Both the position numbers and the translations under genes were made by a program. The notes beneath the pieces are model-generated. The model had not been told where the DNA came from and made no database searches. It saw only the letters and a program-made list of their open reading frames with translations. A DNA stretch of 64,000 nucleotides from an uncultured Eubacteriales bacterium (GTDB lineage Bacteria; Bacillota; Clostridia; Oscillospirales; Oscillospiraceae), in NCBI GenBank assembly GCA_900319695.1, contig ONPN01000010.1:33050-97049 (forward strand). Direction: 5' to 3'. Positions 44,325 through 52,204 of this stretch are shown piece by piece; within the stretch, counting starts at the first letter, position 1, and each line of letters begins with the position of its first letter.

Positions 44325-46256
44325 TTAAAGCGCGATCATCATGTACACAATCGCCAGGGCCAGGGCGACCACGGCCCAGAGGGCGTAGTCGTTCACAACG
44401 CCGCTGTGCAGCTTGTGCATGAAGTCAAAGTAGTGTCTCCAGTTGTGCTTGAAGCCCCAGAAGAGGTCTCCGCCGCCCACCTGGGAGTACACGTTCTCTT
44501 CGCCGCCGTAGAAGAGCTGATACTTGGTCTCGACGTTCTCGCTTGTCGTCTCGCTGACGTGGTCGTACTTGCCTGCGACGGCGACGATGGTCACGCCGAG
44601 CAGCGCGATGCAGAGGATTAGCAGCCAGTTGATCGGCTCCCACACGCCGGCCTCGACAAAGCTGACCTCTACAGCGGGCAGGCTGGTCTTAAAGCCCATG
44701 GACGTGATGTAGTTTCCGACATTCGCCGCAGCCTTGGCGGCGGGCTCGGTGAGCAGGGCGGTCACGCTCTTCGGGAACAGGCCGGTCACGACGCAGAGGG
44801 CGGCCAGGATGCCCATGGCAAGGCGCATCCCGAAGGGCACCTCCTTGACGTTCTCGTACTCCTTCGGAAGCTGTCCGAAGAAAACGGACTGGCTGACCTT
44901 GACGAAGGAGGCCAGCGTCAGCGTGGAGGTCACGAGGGCGATGATGGTGACGAGCAAAAAGCCGATGTTGCCGGTATCGACGGCCTTCTGATAGCTCGCC
45001 TGGTAGATCATCCACTTGGAGGCAAAGCCGTTGAAGGGGGGCACGCCGCTGATGGAGAAGGCGCCGATGAGGAAGAGAACCGTGGTGTGCGGCATTTTCT
45101 TGGAAAGGCCGCCGAGCTTGCCGAGGTCCGTGGTGCCGGTCTCATGCAGGACTGCGCCCGCGGCGAGGAACAGCAGGCCCTTGAAGAGGGTGTGGTTCAT
45201 CGCGTGGTAGAGGCCCGCGGAGACGCCGAGGGCGCTGGCAAGTCCCACAGCAGCCAGCACATAGCCGATCTGAGAGATGGAGTGGTAGGCCAGCAGGCGT
45301 TTAAAGTCATGCTGGGCAAGGGCCATCGTGACGCAGACGAACATGGAGACGCTGCCGATGAACACCAGCATGAACTGCATACGGCCGAGGCCCATGGTCT
45401 GGAACAGGAAGTAGGTAAGACGCATGATGCCGTAGATGCCGGACTTCGTGAGCACGCCGGAGATCAGCACCGAAATGGACGCGGGGGCCGCGCCGTGGGC
45501 GTCCGCCGCCAGGGGGTGGAAGGGCACGATAAAGGCCTTGGTGCTGAAGCCGATGTACAAAAACGCAAACGCGAGCTTTGTGGCGTTGTTCATCGTGCCG
45601 GGGATCAGACTCGCCAGCTGCGCGAGGTTCAGGGTGTGGTACTGGGCGTAGAGCAAGATGACGCCGGTGAGGATGGCGGTGGAGCCCATGCAGCCCACGA
45701 CCAGGTACTTGAACGCCGCCTCCAGCGCGCCGTAGACCTTTGTGCGGAAGGCCGTCAGCGCGACCGCCGCGAAGGTGAGGATCTCGACCATGACGAACAT
45801 GTTGAAGATGTCGCCGGAGAGGACGAGGCCCAGCACGCCGCCCGCGAGCAGGCAGTACAGCACATAGTACTGGGGCACGCAGTCGTCGTGCACCATGTAG
45901 CGGATGGAGTAGATGGCGGAGACGAAGACCGCCGTGGCAATGAGCAGGGCGAAGAAGAGGCTGAGCGCGTCGACTTCCAGGGCAATGCCGATGGCGTAGC
46001 CGCCGGAAATGCCGCGGGAGCCCATCCAGTAGGCGATGACCTCTCCGTCGAGCATGACGGGCTTTATAAGGGCGGCGAGGAAGCAGAGACTCGCCGCGGT
46101 GGCGATCAGGGCGATCCAGGCGCGAAAGCCCGCGGGGTTATTGGGGTTCTTCGAGGGCTTCCCGCCGGAGGCGGCGATGATAAACGCGCCGAGGAAAAGC
46201 ACCATGATCGCATAGATCGGGAAGTGATGGTAATCTGTCATGTTGGCAAAGTTCAT
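44325..46256 (-). CDS. Antiporter-like ion-translocating subunit (MbhH/MrpD-like) with C-terminal MbhI-like extension
   Basis: 643 residues. The first 510 or so have about fourteen hydrophobic segments of the NuoL/MrpD family, with DIFNMFVMVEILTF (conserved Glu in the fifth segment), a Lys in KTKAF-like FSTKAFIVPFHPLAADAHG, and KRLLAYHSISQIGYV. The remaining 130 residues, one membrane segment (LLILCIALLGVTIVAVAG), a polar amphipathic stretch and a final segment (YALWAVVALALAIVYMMIAL), resemble MbhI, which is separate in the archaeal complex. It should carry the ion pump. It overlaps the next gene by four bases. Confidence 0.92.
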   Translation of the reverse strand: MNFANMTDYHHFPIYAIMVLFLGAFIIAASGGKPSKNPNNPAGFRAWIALIATAASLCFLAALIKPVMLDGEVIAYWMGSRGISGGYAIGIALEVDALSLFFALLIATAVFVSAIYSIRYMVHDDCVPQYYVLYCLLAGGVLGLVLSGDIFNMFVMVEILTFAAVALTAFRTKVYGALEAAFKYLVVGCMGSTAILTGVILLYAQYHTLNLAQLASLIPGTMNNATKLAFAFLYIGFSTKAFIVPFHPLAADAHGAAPASISVLISGVLTKSGIYGIMRLTYFLFQTMGLGRMQFMLVFIGSVSMFVCVTMALAQHDFKRLLAYHSISQIGYVLAAVGLASALGVSAGLYHAMNHTLFKGLLFLAAGAVLHETGTTDLGKLGGLSKKMPHTTVLFLIGAFSISGVPPFNGFASKWMIYQASYQKAVDTGNIGFLLVTIIALVTSTLTLASFVKVSQSVFFGQLPKEYENVKEVPFGMRLAMGILAALCVVTGLFPKSVTALLTEPAAKAAANVGNYITSMGFKTSLPAVEVSFVEAGVWEPINWLLILCIALLGVTIVAVAGKYDHVSETTSENVETKYQLFYGGEENVYSQVGGGDLFWGFKHNWRHYFDFMHKLHSGVVNDYALWAVVALALAIVYMMIAL

Positions 46257-46603
46257 CCTCTCAGCCTCCTTATCTCTCTGGTGTCAAGGGTGCCGTAGGT
46301 CTCGTGCATGCGGATGACGAGGGACATGGACATGGCCGTGACGCAGGCGCCGATGACGATGCTGGTCAGTGTCAGGGCCTGGGGGATGGGGTCGACGAAA
46401 TAGCTGGCCCGCGTCAGCTCCCCGGCCGTGAAGATCGGCGCGGTGCCGCCGGGATTGTAGCCGATGGAGATGATCAGGAGGTTCACGCCGTAGTCCATGA
46501 TGGACATGCCGATGACGGTCTTGACCAGGTTATACTTGGTGACGATCGTATAGAAGCCGAGGACGATCAGGAAGAAGGAGCAGATGTAATTGAATTGTAT
46601 CAT
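46253..46603 (-). CDS. MrpC/MbhG (NuoK-like) membrane subunit
   Basis: 116 residues, three hydrophobic segments. VKTVIGMSIMDYGVNLLIISIGY and DPIPQALTLTSIVIGACVTAMSMSLVIR are the family blocks. ATG at 46603 follows GGGGAGAAC. It is a part of the Mrp-type ion module that couples with MbhH. Confidence 0.92.
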   Translation of the reverse strand: MIQFNYICSFFLIVLGFYTIVTKYNLVKTVIGMSIMDYGVNLLIISIGYNPGGTAPIFTAGELTRASYFVDPIPQALTLTSIVIGACVTAMSMSLVIRMHETYGTLDTREIRRLRG

Positions 46604-46604
46604 G

Positions 46605-47060
46605 TCAGTTCTCCCCCTCATCGTTTTTGAGCACGCCCAGCATCAGCAGGGCGATGGAGCCGACGCCGGTGATGACCTTGACGCCGACGGTCACGTTCAT
46701 CCAGAAGATCGTGCCGGAGCTGTAGAGGTCGCCGACCGCCCCGTGGGTATAGAGGACATTCTGCGCGAAGTGCGCGCCCATCGCCACGCCGAGCAGACCC
46801 AGCGCCACATAGAAGACGGAGGCGCAGCCCTCGCTGCGGTGCAGGATGTGATAGCTGAAGGTCTCGACGGTCCTGTCATAGCCGTGGCCGAGGCAGACCA
46901 GGGCCACCAGCGCGATGATCAGGACGCCGCCCTGGAAGCCGCCGCCGGGAGACAGGTGGCCGTGGAGGATGATGTAGAGGATGTACACCGCCGCCATGGG
47001 CAGGATCTTGTCGCAGCCGCAGCGGGCGATCACGTTTTTCACAACGGGCTTTTCATTCAT
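46605..47060 (-). CDS. MrpB/MbhF membrane subunit
   Basis: 151 residues with four hydrophobic segments and the MrpB signature YILHGHLSPGGGFQGGVLIIALV (here YIILHGHLSPGGGFQGG). It overlaps the end of the previous gene by eight bases. Part of the ion-translocating module. Confidence 0.92.
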   Translation of the reverse strand: MNEKPVVKNVIARCGCDKILPMAAVYILYIILHGHLSPGGGFQGGVLIIALVALVCLGHGYDRTVETFSYHILHRSEGCASVFYVALGLLGVAMGAHFAQNVLYTHGAVGDLYSSGTIFWMNVTVGVKVITGVGSIALLMLGVLKNDEGEN

Positions 47061-47412
47061 CGCTCTCGTCCTCCTTTCCGGCTTTTTTCTTAAACAGGAT
47101 GACAGCCGAGCCGGTCACGGCGGTGACGAGGATGAAGGCCTCGCCCATCGTATCGTAGCCGCGGAAGTCAAAGACGATGGAGGTCACGTCATTGACGGCG
47201 CGGCTCTCCGCCAGGTTCTGCTGCACGATCGCGTCGGCCGCGCCGGTGGCGAACTCCGCGTCATAGCTCTCGGGATTCTGCTGCAGCTCATACACGGGGA
47301 CGGCGGCGTTCTGCCCCTCATAGCTGCGCTCCATCCCTGCCAGGGTACGGGCGCCGTAGATGCTGAAGAACAGGATCACGCCGAGGGAGACATAGGTGAG
47401 CCACTTCTTCAT
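47053..47412 (-). CDS. MbhE-type subunit of the membrane module
   Basis: 119 residues. One hydrophobic segment at the start, a polar middle with PESYDAEFATGAADAIVQQNLA, then DVTSIVFDFRGYDTMGEAFILVTAVTGSAV, which is the hallmark of MbhE and of the matching C-terminal part of MrpA. ATG at 47412 shares a base with the previous stop (TGATG) and follows AGGAGGGG. It seals part of the ion path. Confidence 0.88.
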   Translation of the reverse strand: MKKWLTYVSLGVILFFSIYGARTLAGMERSYEGQNAAVPVYELQQNPESYDAEFATGAADAIVQQNLAESRAVNDVTSIVFDFRGYDTMGEAFILVTAVTGSAVILFKKKAGKEDESDE

Positions 47413-47663
47413 CAATCATCCCCTCCTCTCATTTTCTTGAGGGCGATGATGAACACCATCGGCGTGAGGGCCGCGCCGACGGCGGCCTCGGAGATGGCCA
47501 CGTCGGGGGCGTGCATGACCAGGAAGGCGGCGGCGCAGAAGACGCCGGTCACGCCCAGGGCGATCACCGCGCTCAGGAGCTTTTCAGAATGGCAGGCGAG
47601 GATGGCCGAGACCACCACGCCGCTGACGATCAGGATGTCGAGAAGTACAACAAGATTACTCAT
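47412..47663 (-). CDS. MbhD-type (DUF4040) subunit
   Basis: 83 residues, three hydrophobic segments, with LVMHAPDVAISEAAVGAALTPM, the conserved block of MbhD and of the middle of MrpA. It starts at the ATG at 47663 inside the end of the MrpG gene and overlaps the MbhE gene. Small but well supported by order. Confidence 0.88.
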   Translation of the reverse strand: MSNLVVLLDILIVSGVVVSAILACHSEKLLSAVIALGVTGVFCAAAFLVMHAPDVAISEAAVGAALTPMVFIIALKKMRGGDD

Positions 47664-47994
47664 TGAAATCCCTCCCGTAGTCGTCGATTTCCATGTCCTT
47701 GTCCGGGCGGACGCCGTATCTGTAGGCGCCCTTGGCGATGGCGTGGGCCCCGACAGGGTTGATGGTGATGATGAGCAGGCCAATCAGCAGTACCTTGACC
47801 CCGGTTCCGACGCTGCCCATCACGAAGAAGGCGTAGAGCGCGCCGCCGAGGATGACGCCCAGGGTACCGAGCGTGGTGATGCAGGTGCTGGCCTGCATGC
47901 GGCAGAAGGCGTCAGGCATTTTGAGGATGCCCTTGGTGCCGGCCAGGGCGAAGATAAAGCCCGCGGCCACCAGGATGTCGATGACGATTCTCAT
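47656..47994 (-). CDS. MrpG/MbhC membrane subunit
   Basis: 112 residues with three hydrophobic segments and family features GTKGILKMPDAFCRMQAST (normally PDxYxRLHA) and LLIGLLIITINPVGAHAIAKGAY. Overlaps both neighbours, consistent with a tightly packed operon. Confidence 0.92.
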   Translation of the reverse strand: MRIVIDILVAAGFIFALAGTKGILKMPDAFCRMQASTCITTLGTLGVILGGALYAFFVMGSVGTGVKVLLIGLLIITINPVGAHAIAKGAYRYGVRPDKDMEIDDYGRDFNE

Positions 47995-48257
47995 TTTTCA
48001 AGCCACCTTCTTTTCTCAAGGTAGCGCCCGACCAGCATCGTGTCGACAATGCCGAGCATGGCGCAGATCACGGCGATGTCGAGATAGATGCCGCGGCCGG
48101 AGTAGAGGGAGTAGAGCACCATCGCGCAGCAGACCAGGATGTCCATGCTGTCCCCCGCGACCATGCGGTCGGCGGCCGTGGGGCCCTTGGCGAGCCGGTA
48201 GAGGTTTAGCACGGCGAGGAAGGCGTAGACCGCCGCGAATATCAATAGTTCAATCAT
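47991..48257 (-). CDS. MrpF/MbhB membrane subunit
   Basis: 88 residues, three hydrophobic segments. NLYRLAKGPTAADRMVAGDSM is the MrpF signature. Overlaps the MrpE and MrpG genes by four bases each. Confidence 0.92.
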   Translation of the reverse strand: MIELLIFAAVYAFLAVLNLYRLAKGPTAADRMVAGDSMDILVCCAMVLYSLYSGRGIYLDIAVICAMLGIVDTMLVGRYLEKRRWLEK

Positions 48258-48772
48258 GGCCAGATCCTCCTTACTGCGTTTTCGAGACGGCCCTTGATGA
48301 TCTCGCCGGCCTTCTCGCGGTCGCTCTCACTGACGTCGATCCAGTGGACGTAATAGTATGTCTTCCCGTCCTGCTCGGCGATGTCCATCGTGATGGTGCC
48401 GGGCGTGAGGGTGATGGAGTTTGCGAGCATGGCCTCGGCGTAGTCGCCCTTGAGGTCGACGGGGACCTTGACGATGCCGGGGTTTACGTCCTTGCAGCCC
48501 GCGAAGCAGCGCCGCGCCACGTCGAGATTGGCCTTGACGAGCTCGCCCAGGAAGACGAAGACGTAGGCGATCAGGGCACCGACTCTGGCGGGGTTAAAGA
48601 ACCAGAAGGCGTTTTCGTGGATAAAGAACGGGGATGCGAAGAGAGCCGCCGCGAGGCTCACTGCCGCGCCGGCGATCAGCTCCTGGGCTGTGAATTTCCA
48701 CGTGAGCAGTACCCAGAAGCCGAAGCACAGGCAGAAGGTAGACAATACCGCGGGAAGTTTTGTCTTGGGCAA
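48254..48772 (-). CDS. MrpE/MbhA membrane subunit, first gene of the membrane-arm operon
   Basis: 172 residues from a TTG start; an in-frame stop lies seven codons upstream and no ATG is available, and GGAG lies nine bases before the TTG. It has two to three hydrophobic segments and the MrpE pattern VFLGELVKANLDVARR, then ANSITLTPGTITMDI. It starts the run of eleven overlapping or nearly overlapping genes for the membrane arm. Confidence 0.88.
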   Translation of the reverse strand: MPKTKLPAVLSTFCLCFGFWVLLTWKFTAQELIAGAAVSLAAALFASPFFIHENAFWFFNPARVGALIAYVFVFLGELVKANLDVARRCFAGCKDVNPGIVKVPVDLKGDYAEAMLANSITLTPGTITMDIAEQDGKTYYYVHWIDVSESDREKAGEIIKGRLENAVRRIWP

Positions 48773-49124
48773 GTAAATCCACTCCTTTCATTATTCGATT
48801 GCGAATACATTCGCAATCGAGGTTACTCGCGCTTGCGTCGTCGCAAGCTCCATATCCCTCGCTTCCGTGTAGCGACACGAAAGCTCGCTCATTCCGCTGC
48901 TCCTCCTTTTCAAAGCAAAGCAAGCGGCTTTGCTTTGATGAGGAAGAAGAAGGGAACAGAGCGGCGTTTTCGCCACGCTTGGCGGAAACAAAGCGGCGTG
49001 AACTTCTTCTGACGACGGCGCGAGGGCTCGCATTGCTCGCCTCAGGGTGTTTTTGAGGCGGCAAAGCTGCCTCAAAAACGATTTGAAACAATGGCAACGC
49101 AATATTGATTTTGCTCGAAATCAA
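48773..49124. repeat. Palindrome-rich gap between hypA and the membrane-arm operon
   Basis: The 352 bases hold no supported gene. There are several unrelated hairpins: TCGATTGCGAAT/ATTCGCAATCGA (48795-48806 with 48809-48820), GCTTGCG/CGCAAGC (48831-48844), CAAAGCAAAG/CTTTGCTTTG (48911-48920 with 48928-48937) and GTTTTTGAGGC-GC/GC-GCCTCAAAAAC (49049-49062 with 49066-49079). The last one lies after hypA in the direction of transcription and may act as a terminator. The others could form a leader for the downstream genes. Confidence 0.65.
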
Positions 49125-49466
49125 CTATTCCACCTTGAGGCTGTCGACGAAGAACTCCCGGCCCTGCGTCATTTTGAGGGCTGTGCCGCCGCAGTCTGGA
49201 CAGCGGGCGGCGCGCCGTTCGACCGGCCCCTCATAGCCGCAGTCGGGACAGGCAAAGCGGGCGGGAACTTTTTCAAAGACCAGCTCCGCCCCCTCCGCCG
49301 CCGTGTCCTTCGCGGCATAGGGGAAGAGATCGAGGATGTAATCCGGGATCACGCCGGAATATTCGCCGAGCTTTAAGCGGATTTCCAGGGCTCTTTTGAA
49401 GCCCTGTTTCTCCGACTCCTTTTCCACAAGGTCGATGAGGCTCCGTGTCAGCGCGAGCTCGTGCAT
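49125..49466 (-). CDS. hypA: Hydrogenase nickel incorporation protein HypA
   Basis: 113 residues. The N-terminal MHELALT gives the nickel-binding His2 and Glu3. The zinc site is made of CPDCGYEG and CPDCGG pairs. It delivers nickel to the large subunit, usually with HypB, which is not in this window. The ATG overlaps the end of the large subunit gene (TAATG), so it is made together with its client. Confidence 0.94.
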   Translation of the reverse strand: MHELALTRSLIDLVEKESEKQGFKRALEIRLKLGEYSGVIPDYILDLFPYAAKDTAAEGAELVFEKVPARFACPDCGYEGPVERRAARCPDCGGTALKMTQGREFFVDSLKVE

Positions 49467-50548
49467 TATCTGTCCGTGCAGCTGAAGCAGGGGTCGATGC
49501 TGGCGATGATGAGGCCGGCGTCGGCCACGCTGTTATTGCGGAGCATGAAGGGGATGGTCGGGGTGTTCTTATAGCTCGGTACATGGACGCTGACGCGGTG
49601 GTTGTTGAAGCCGCCGTTGCCGACGACCATGTGGGAGAGCTGGCCTCTCGGGGCCTCGTGGCGGCAGAGGGCTGTGCCCTTCTGGATCTTGGGCAGCTTG
49701 TTGCCGAGGTTGATGGGCGTCGCGGGCAGGTTGTTGAGGGCCTGCTCGATGATCTTGATGCTCTCGTAGCACTCGAGGGCGCGAACCACGACTCTCGCAA
49801 AGACGTCGCCGCTGTCGACCACAGGCACGTCGAACTTGAAATCGTCGTAGGAGCAGTAGGGGGAGTCGCGGCGCACGTCGATGTTCACGCCCGAGGCGCG
49901 CGCGTGGGGACCGATCGCGCCGAGGCGCATGGCGTCGTCCTTTGTCAGCACGCCCACGCCCTTGGTTCTCAGGGCGATAGTCTTGTCGTTGAGGGCGATC
50001 TCCACAATGCGGTCCATCGGGCCCTTGAGCTTGTCCACGGCCTTGAGAAGGCGGGCTTTCATGTCATCGTCGATGTCACGCCGGGAGCCGCCGATGGTGA
50101 CCATGGCGTAGTTGACGCGGTTGCCGGTCAGCTCCTCGAGCAGATCCATCACAAGCTCGCGCTCGTCCCAGATGTGCATGAACATGCTGTCGTGGCCGAT
50201 GATGTGGCAGGCCACGCCCAGCCAAAGGAAGTGAGAATGCAGGCGCTCGAGCTCGGCGGTGATGACGCGGATGTACTCGCCGCGCTTGGGGACCTCAATG
50301 CCGTTGAGCTGCTCGACGCACATGGCGTAGGTCAGGGCGTGGGAGTGCGAGCAGATGCCGCACACGCGCTCGACCAGGACCAGGGTCTGGATGGCGTTGC
50401 GCTCGGTACAGAGCTTTTCGATGCCGCGGTGGTTGTAGCCGACGAAGACCTCCGCGTCCTTGATGATCTCGCCCTCGGTGTAGAGTTTTGCGTGGATGGG
50501 CTCCTCCAGTGCGGGATGGTAGGGGCCGATGGGAATGATGTAGCTCAT
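49466..50548 (-). CDS. Group 4 [NiFe] hydrogenase large subunit (MbhL/EchE/NuoD-like)
   Basis: 360 residues. The nickel ligands are C63 and C66 (ERVCGICSHSH) and C354 and C357 (DPCFSC). The chain ends DPCFSCTDR, so there is no C-terminal extension to be removed, in contrast to E. coli HycE. The middle holds the NuoD-like HSHFLWLG and GGSRRDIDDD. It reduces protons with electrons from the small subunit. It lies right after the NuoC-like gene and is separated from the rest of the complex by hypA and a 350-base gap. Confidence 0.95.
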   Translation of the reverse strand: MSYIIPIGPYHPALEEPIHAKLYTEGEIIKDAEVFVGYNHRGIEKLCTERNAIQTLVLVERVCGICSHSHALTYAMCVEQLNGIEVPKRGEYIRVITAELERLHSHFLWLGVACHIIGHDSMFMHIWDERELVMDLLEELTGNRVNYAMVTIGGSRRDIDDDMKARLLKAVDKLKGPMDRIVEIALNDKTIALRTKGVGVLTKDDAMRLGAIGPHARASGVNIDVRRDSPYCSYDDFKFDVPVVDSGDVFARVVVRALECYESIKIIEQALNNLPATPINLGNKLPKIQKGTALCRHEAPRGQLSHMVVGNGGFNNHRVSVHVPSYKNTPTIPFMLRNNSVADAGLIIASIDPCFSCTDR

Positions 50549-50549
50549 C

Positions 50550-50942
50550 TTATCCCTCCTTTATGACGTTCGCGCGAAGCTCGCTCAGGGGCATGACCAT
50601 GATCTGGCCTTTGCCCTGGGTCTCCAGCATCTCTTCGGGCAGGAAGAGACGCTTGGAGGTGTCGAGCCCCTCAAACTCGACGCCGAACAGCTCGTTGATC
50701 TCCCGTTCCGGCCAGGCCGCCGCGCAGTCGTAAATGTCGCTGATGGAGGGAAGCGTCATCTCGCCCACCACATGGTAGGACTCGATGACCGGTTCGACCT
50801 GGTAATCCCACGACACGTCCATCTGTCCCTCCTCATTGAGGAAGCCGTGAATCATCGTGAGGTATACCCCGGCCTTGCGCATTTTCTCCGCGATCGGTAC
50901 GACCTGGTCTTTGGTAATATCGGTTCTCTTGTATGCCTGCAT
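50550..50942 (-). CDS. Group 4 hydrogenase NuoC-like subunit (MbhK-like)
   Basis: 130 residues, shorter than the 170 or so of many NuoC-like subunits. The family block is WPEREINELFGVEFEGLDTSKRLFLPEE. ATG at 50942 follows GAGAGGTG. It supports the large subunit and lies one base from its gene. Confidence 0.9.
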   Translation of the reverse strand: MQAYKRTDITKDQVVPIAEKMRKAGVYLTMIHGFLNEEGQMDVSWDYQVEPVIESYHVVGEMTLPSISDIYDCAAAWPEREINELFGVEFEGLDTSKRLFLPEEMLETQGKGQIMVMPLSELRANVIKEG

Positions 50943-50985
50943 ACCTTTCACCTCTCTATTTCTAATAATTAAAAACTTGTTTTTC

Positions 50986-51060
50986 CGTAGGGGCCGATGC
51001 CCTCATCGGCCCGCGGTTTGTTGTCTCACGGCGGGTCGATCTGGGGATCGACCCCTACGG
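50986..51060. repeat. Family A composite palindrome inside the hydrogenase locus
   Basis: Outer arms CCGTAGGGG (50986-50994) and CCCCTACGG (51052-51060) enclose GGGCCGATG/CATCGGCCC (50991-51012) and GGGTCGATC/GATCGACCC (51033-51054). It divides the maturation genes from the structural genes. Confidence 0.8.
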
Positions 51061-51071
51061 TGCGTCTGCTC

Positions 51072-52070
51072 TCAGCAGATCCTCGGCAGCTGCGCGCCGG
51101 TGAGCTTCTGCAAAATGCGCTTGCCGCCGAAGCTCGTCTCCATGACGAGTCTGCCGGGGACCTCCGCACTCACATATCCGATCAGGGCGGCGTCTCTGCC
51201 CTCTTCGCTTTCGCGCATGGCGTCCAGCACCCTGTCCGCGTCGCCCGCGTCCACCACGGCGAGGAGCTTTCCCTCGTTGGCGCAGTAGAGCGGCTCAAGT
51301 CCGAGCATGGCGCAGGCGGCCTTCACCTGGGGTCTGACGGGGATTTTCTCCTCCTCGAGTACGATGCCGAGCTCTGTCCCCTCAACAAACTCGTTGAGCG
51401 TCGTGGCGACGCCGCCGCGGGTGGGGTCGCGCAGGACCCGCACCGCCGCGCCGGTACCGAGGATCGCCTCGCACAGTCCGTTCAACGCCGCGCAATCGGA
51501 CTTGAGCTCCCCCTCCATCATGCCGCTTCTCGCAAGCATGACGGCAGTGCCGTGGTCGCCGACGGTGCCGGAGACGATCACCGCGTCCCCCGCCCGGATA
51601 TTTTTCGGGCTGAGACCGGGGTATTTCAAAAAGCCTATCCCGGCGGTGTTGATATAGAGCTTGTCCCCTCTCCCCTTCTCGACGACCTTGGTGTCGCCGG
51701 TGACGATCTGCACACCCGCCCGCCGAGCCGCGTCCCGCATGGACTGCACGACGCGCGCAAGCTCTTTCAGGGGCAGGCCCTCTTCGATAATGAAAGCGCA
51801 GCTTAAATATTTCGGCTCCGCGCCGCAGACCGCGAGATCGTTGACCGTCCCGCAGACGCTGAGCTTGCCGATGTCCCCGCCGGGGAAAAAGAGGGGGTTG
51901 ACCACGAAGCTGTCCGTGGAGAAGGCGAGCTTTTCGCCGCCATCCATGATCGCCCCGTCGCCGAGGGCCTCCAAAGCGGGGTTTGAGAAGGCGGGGACCA
52001 GCAGCTCGTCGATCAGCCGCGCGGTCTTCTTCCCCCCGCTGCCGTAATCCAGGGTGATGATGTCGTCCAT
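51072..52070 (-). CDS. hypE: Hydrogenase maturation factor HypE
   Basis: 332 residues. ATG at 52070 has AAAGGA before it, followed by the family start DDIITLDYGSGGKKTARLI. It ends PRIC, the carbamoyl-accepting cysteine tail. It converts a carbamoyl group from HypF to the cyanide ligand of the iron, using ATP. It is not SelD, as the tail and start are those of HypE. Confidence 0.95.
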   Translation of the reverse strand: MDDIITLDYGSGGKKTARLIDELLVPAFSNPALEALGDGAIMDGGEKLAFSTDSFVVNPLFFPGGDIGKLSVCGTVNDLAVCGAEPKYLSCAFIIEEGLPLKELARVVQSMRDAARRAGVQIVTGDTKVVEKGRGDKLYINTAGIGFLKYPGLSPKNIRAGDAVIVSGTVGDHGTAVMLARSGMMEGELKSDCAALNGLCEAILGTGAAVRVLRDPTRGGVATTLNEFVEGTELGIVLEEEKIPVRPQVKAACAMLGLEPLYCANEGKLLAVVDAGDADRVLDAMRESEEGRDAALIGYVSAEVPGRLVMETSFGGKRILQKLTGAQLPRIC

Positions 52071-52088
52071 AATAATCCTTTCCGCTTC

Positions 52089-52204
52089 GGCTCCCCTGCA
52101 AGGGGAGCTGTCATGGCCGATCTCACGCGAGGCCATGACTGAGGGGGTTCGTCCGTCGTCGGAAACCCCTCCGCCCTTCGGGCACCTCCCCTTTCAGGGG
52201 AGGC
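52089..52204. repeat. Family B repeat copy 1, overlapping the end of hypD
   Basis: It opens with GGCTCCCCTGCAAGGGGAGC and closes with CCTCCCCTTTCAGGGGAGGC. The closing hairpin supplies the last codons and the stop of hypD. It is almost the same as the repeat at 53500-53600 apart from the variable middle hairpin. Confidence 0.8.

Noticed and set aside
42216-48772. A stand-alone Mrp Na+/H+ antiporter
   Set aside because: The MrpA part is replaced by separate MbhD and MbhE genes and the run continues into NuoH-, NuoB- and NuoI-like genes, which is the mark of an MBH-type complex.
50986-51060. CRISPR-like repeats in the family A and B elements
   Set aside because: The units are palindromic, not evenly spaced, and lie singly between genes; no cas genes are present in the window.
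51072-52070. SelD (selenophosphate synthase) for the hypE gene
   Set aside because: The DYGSGGKKT start, the PRIC end and the position among hyp genes are those of HypE.
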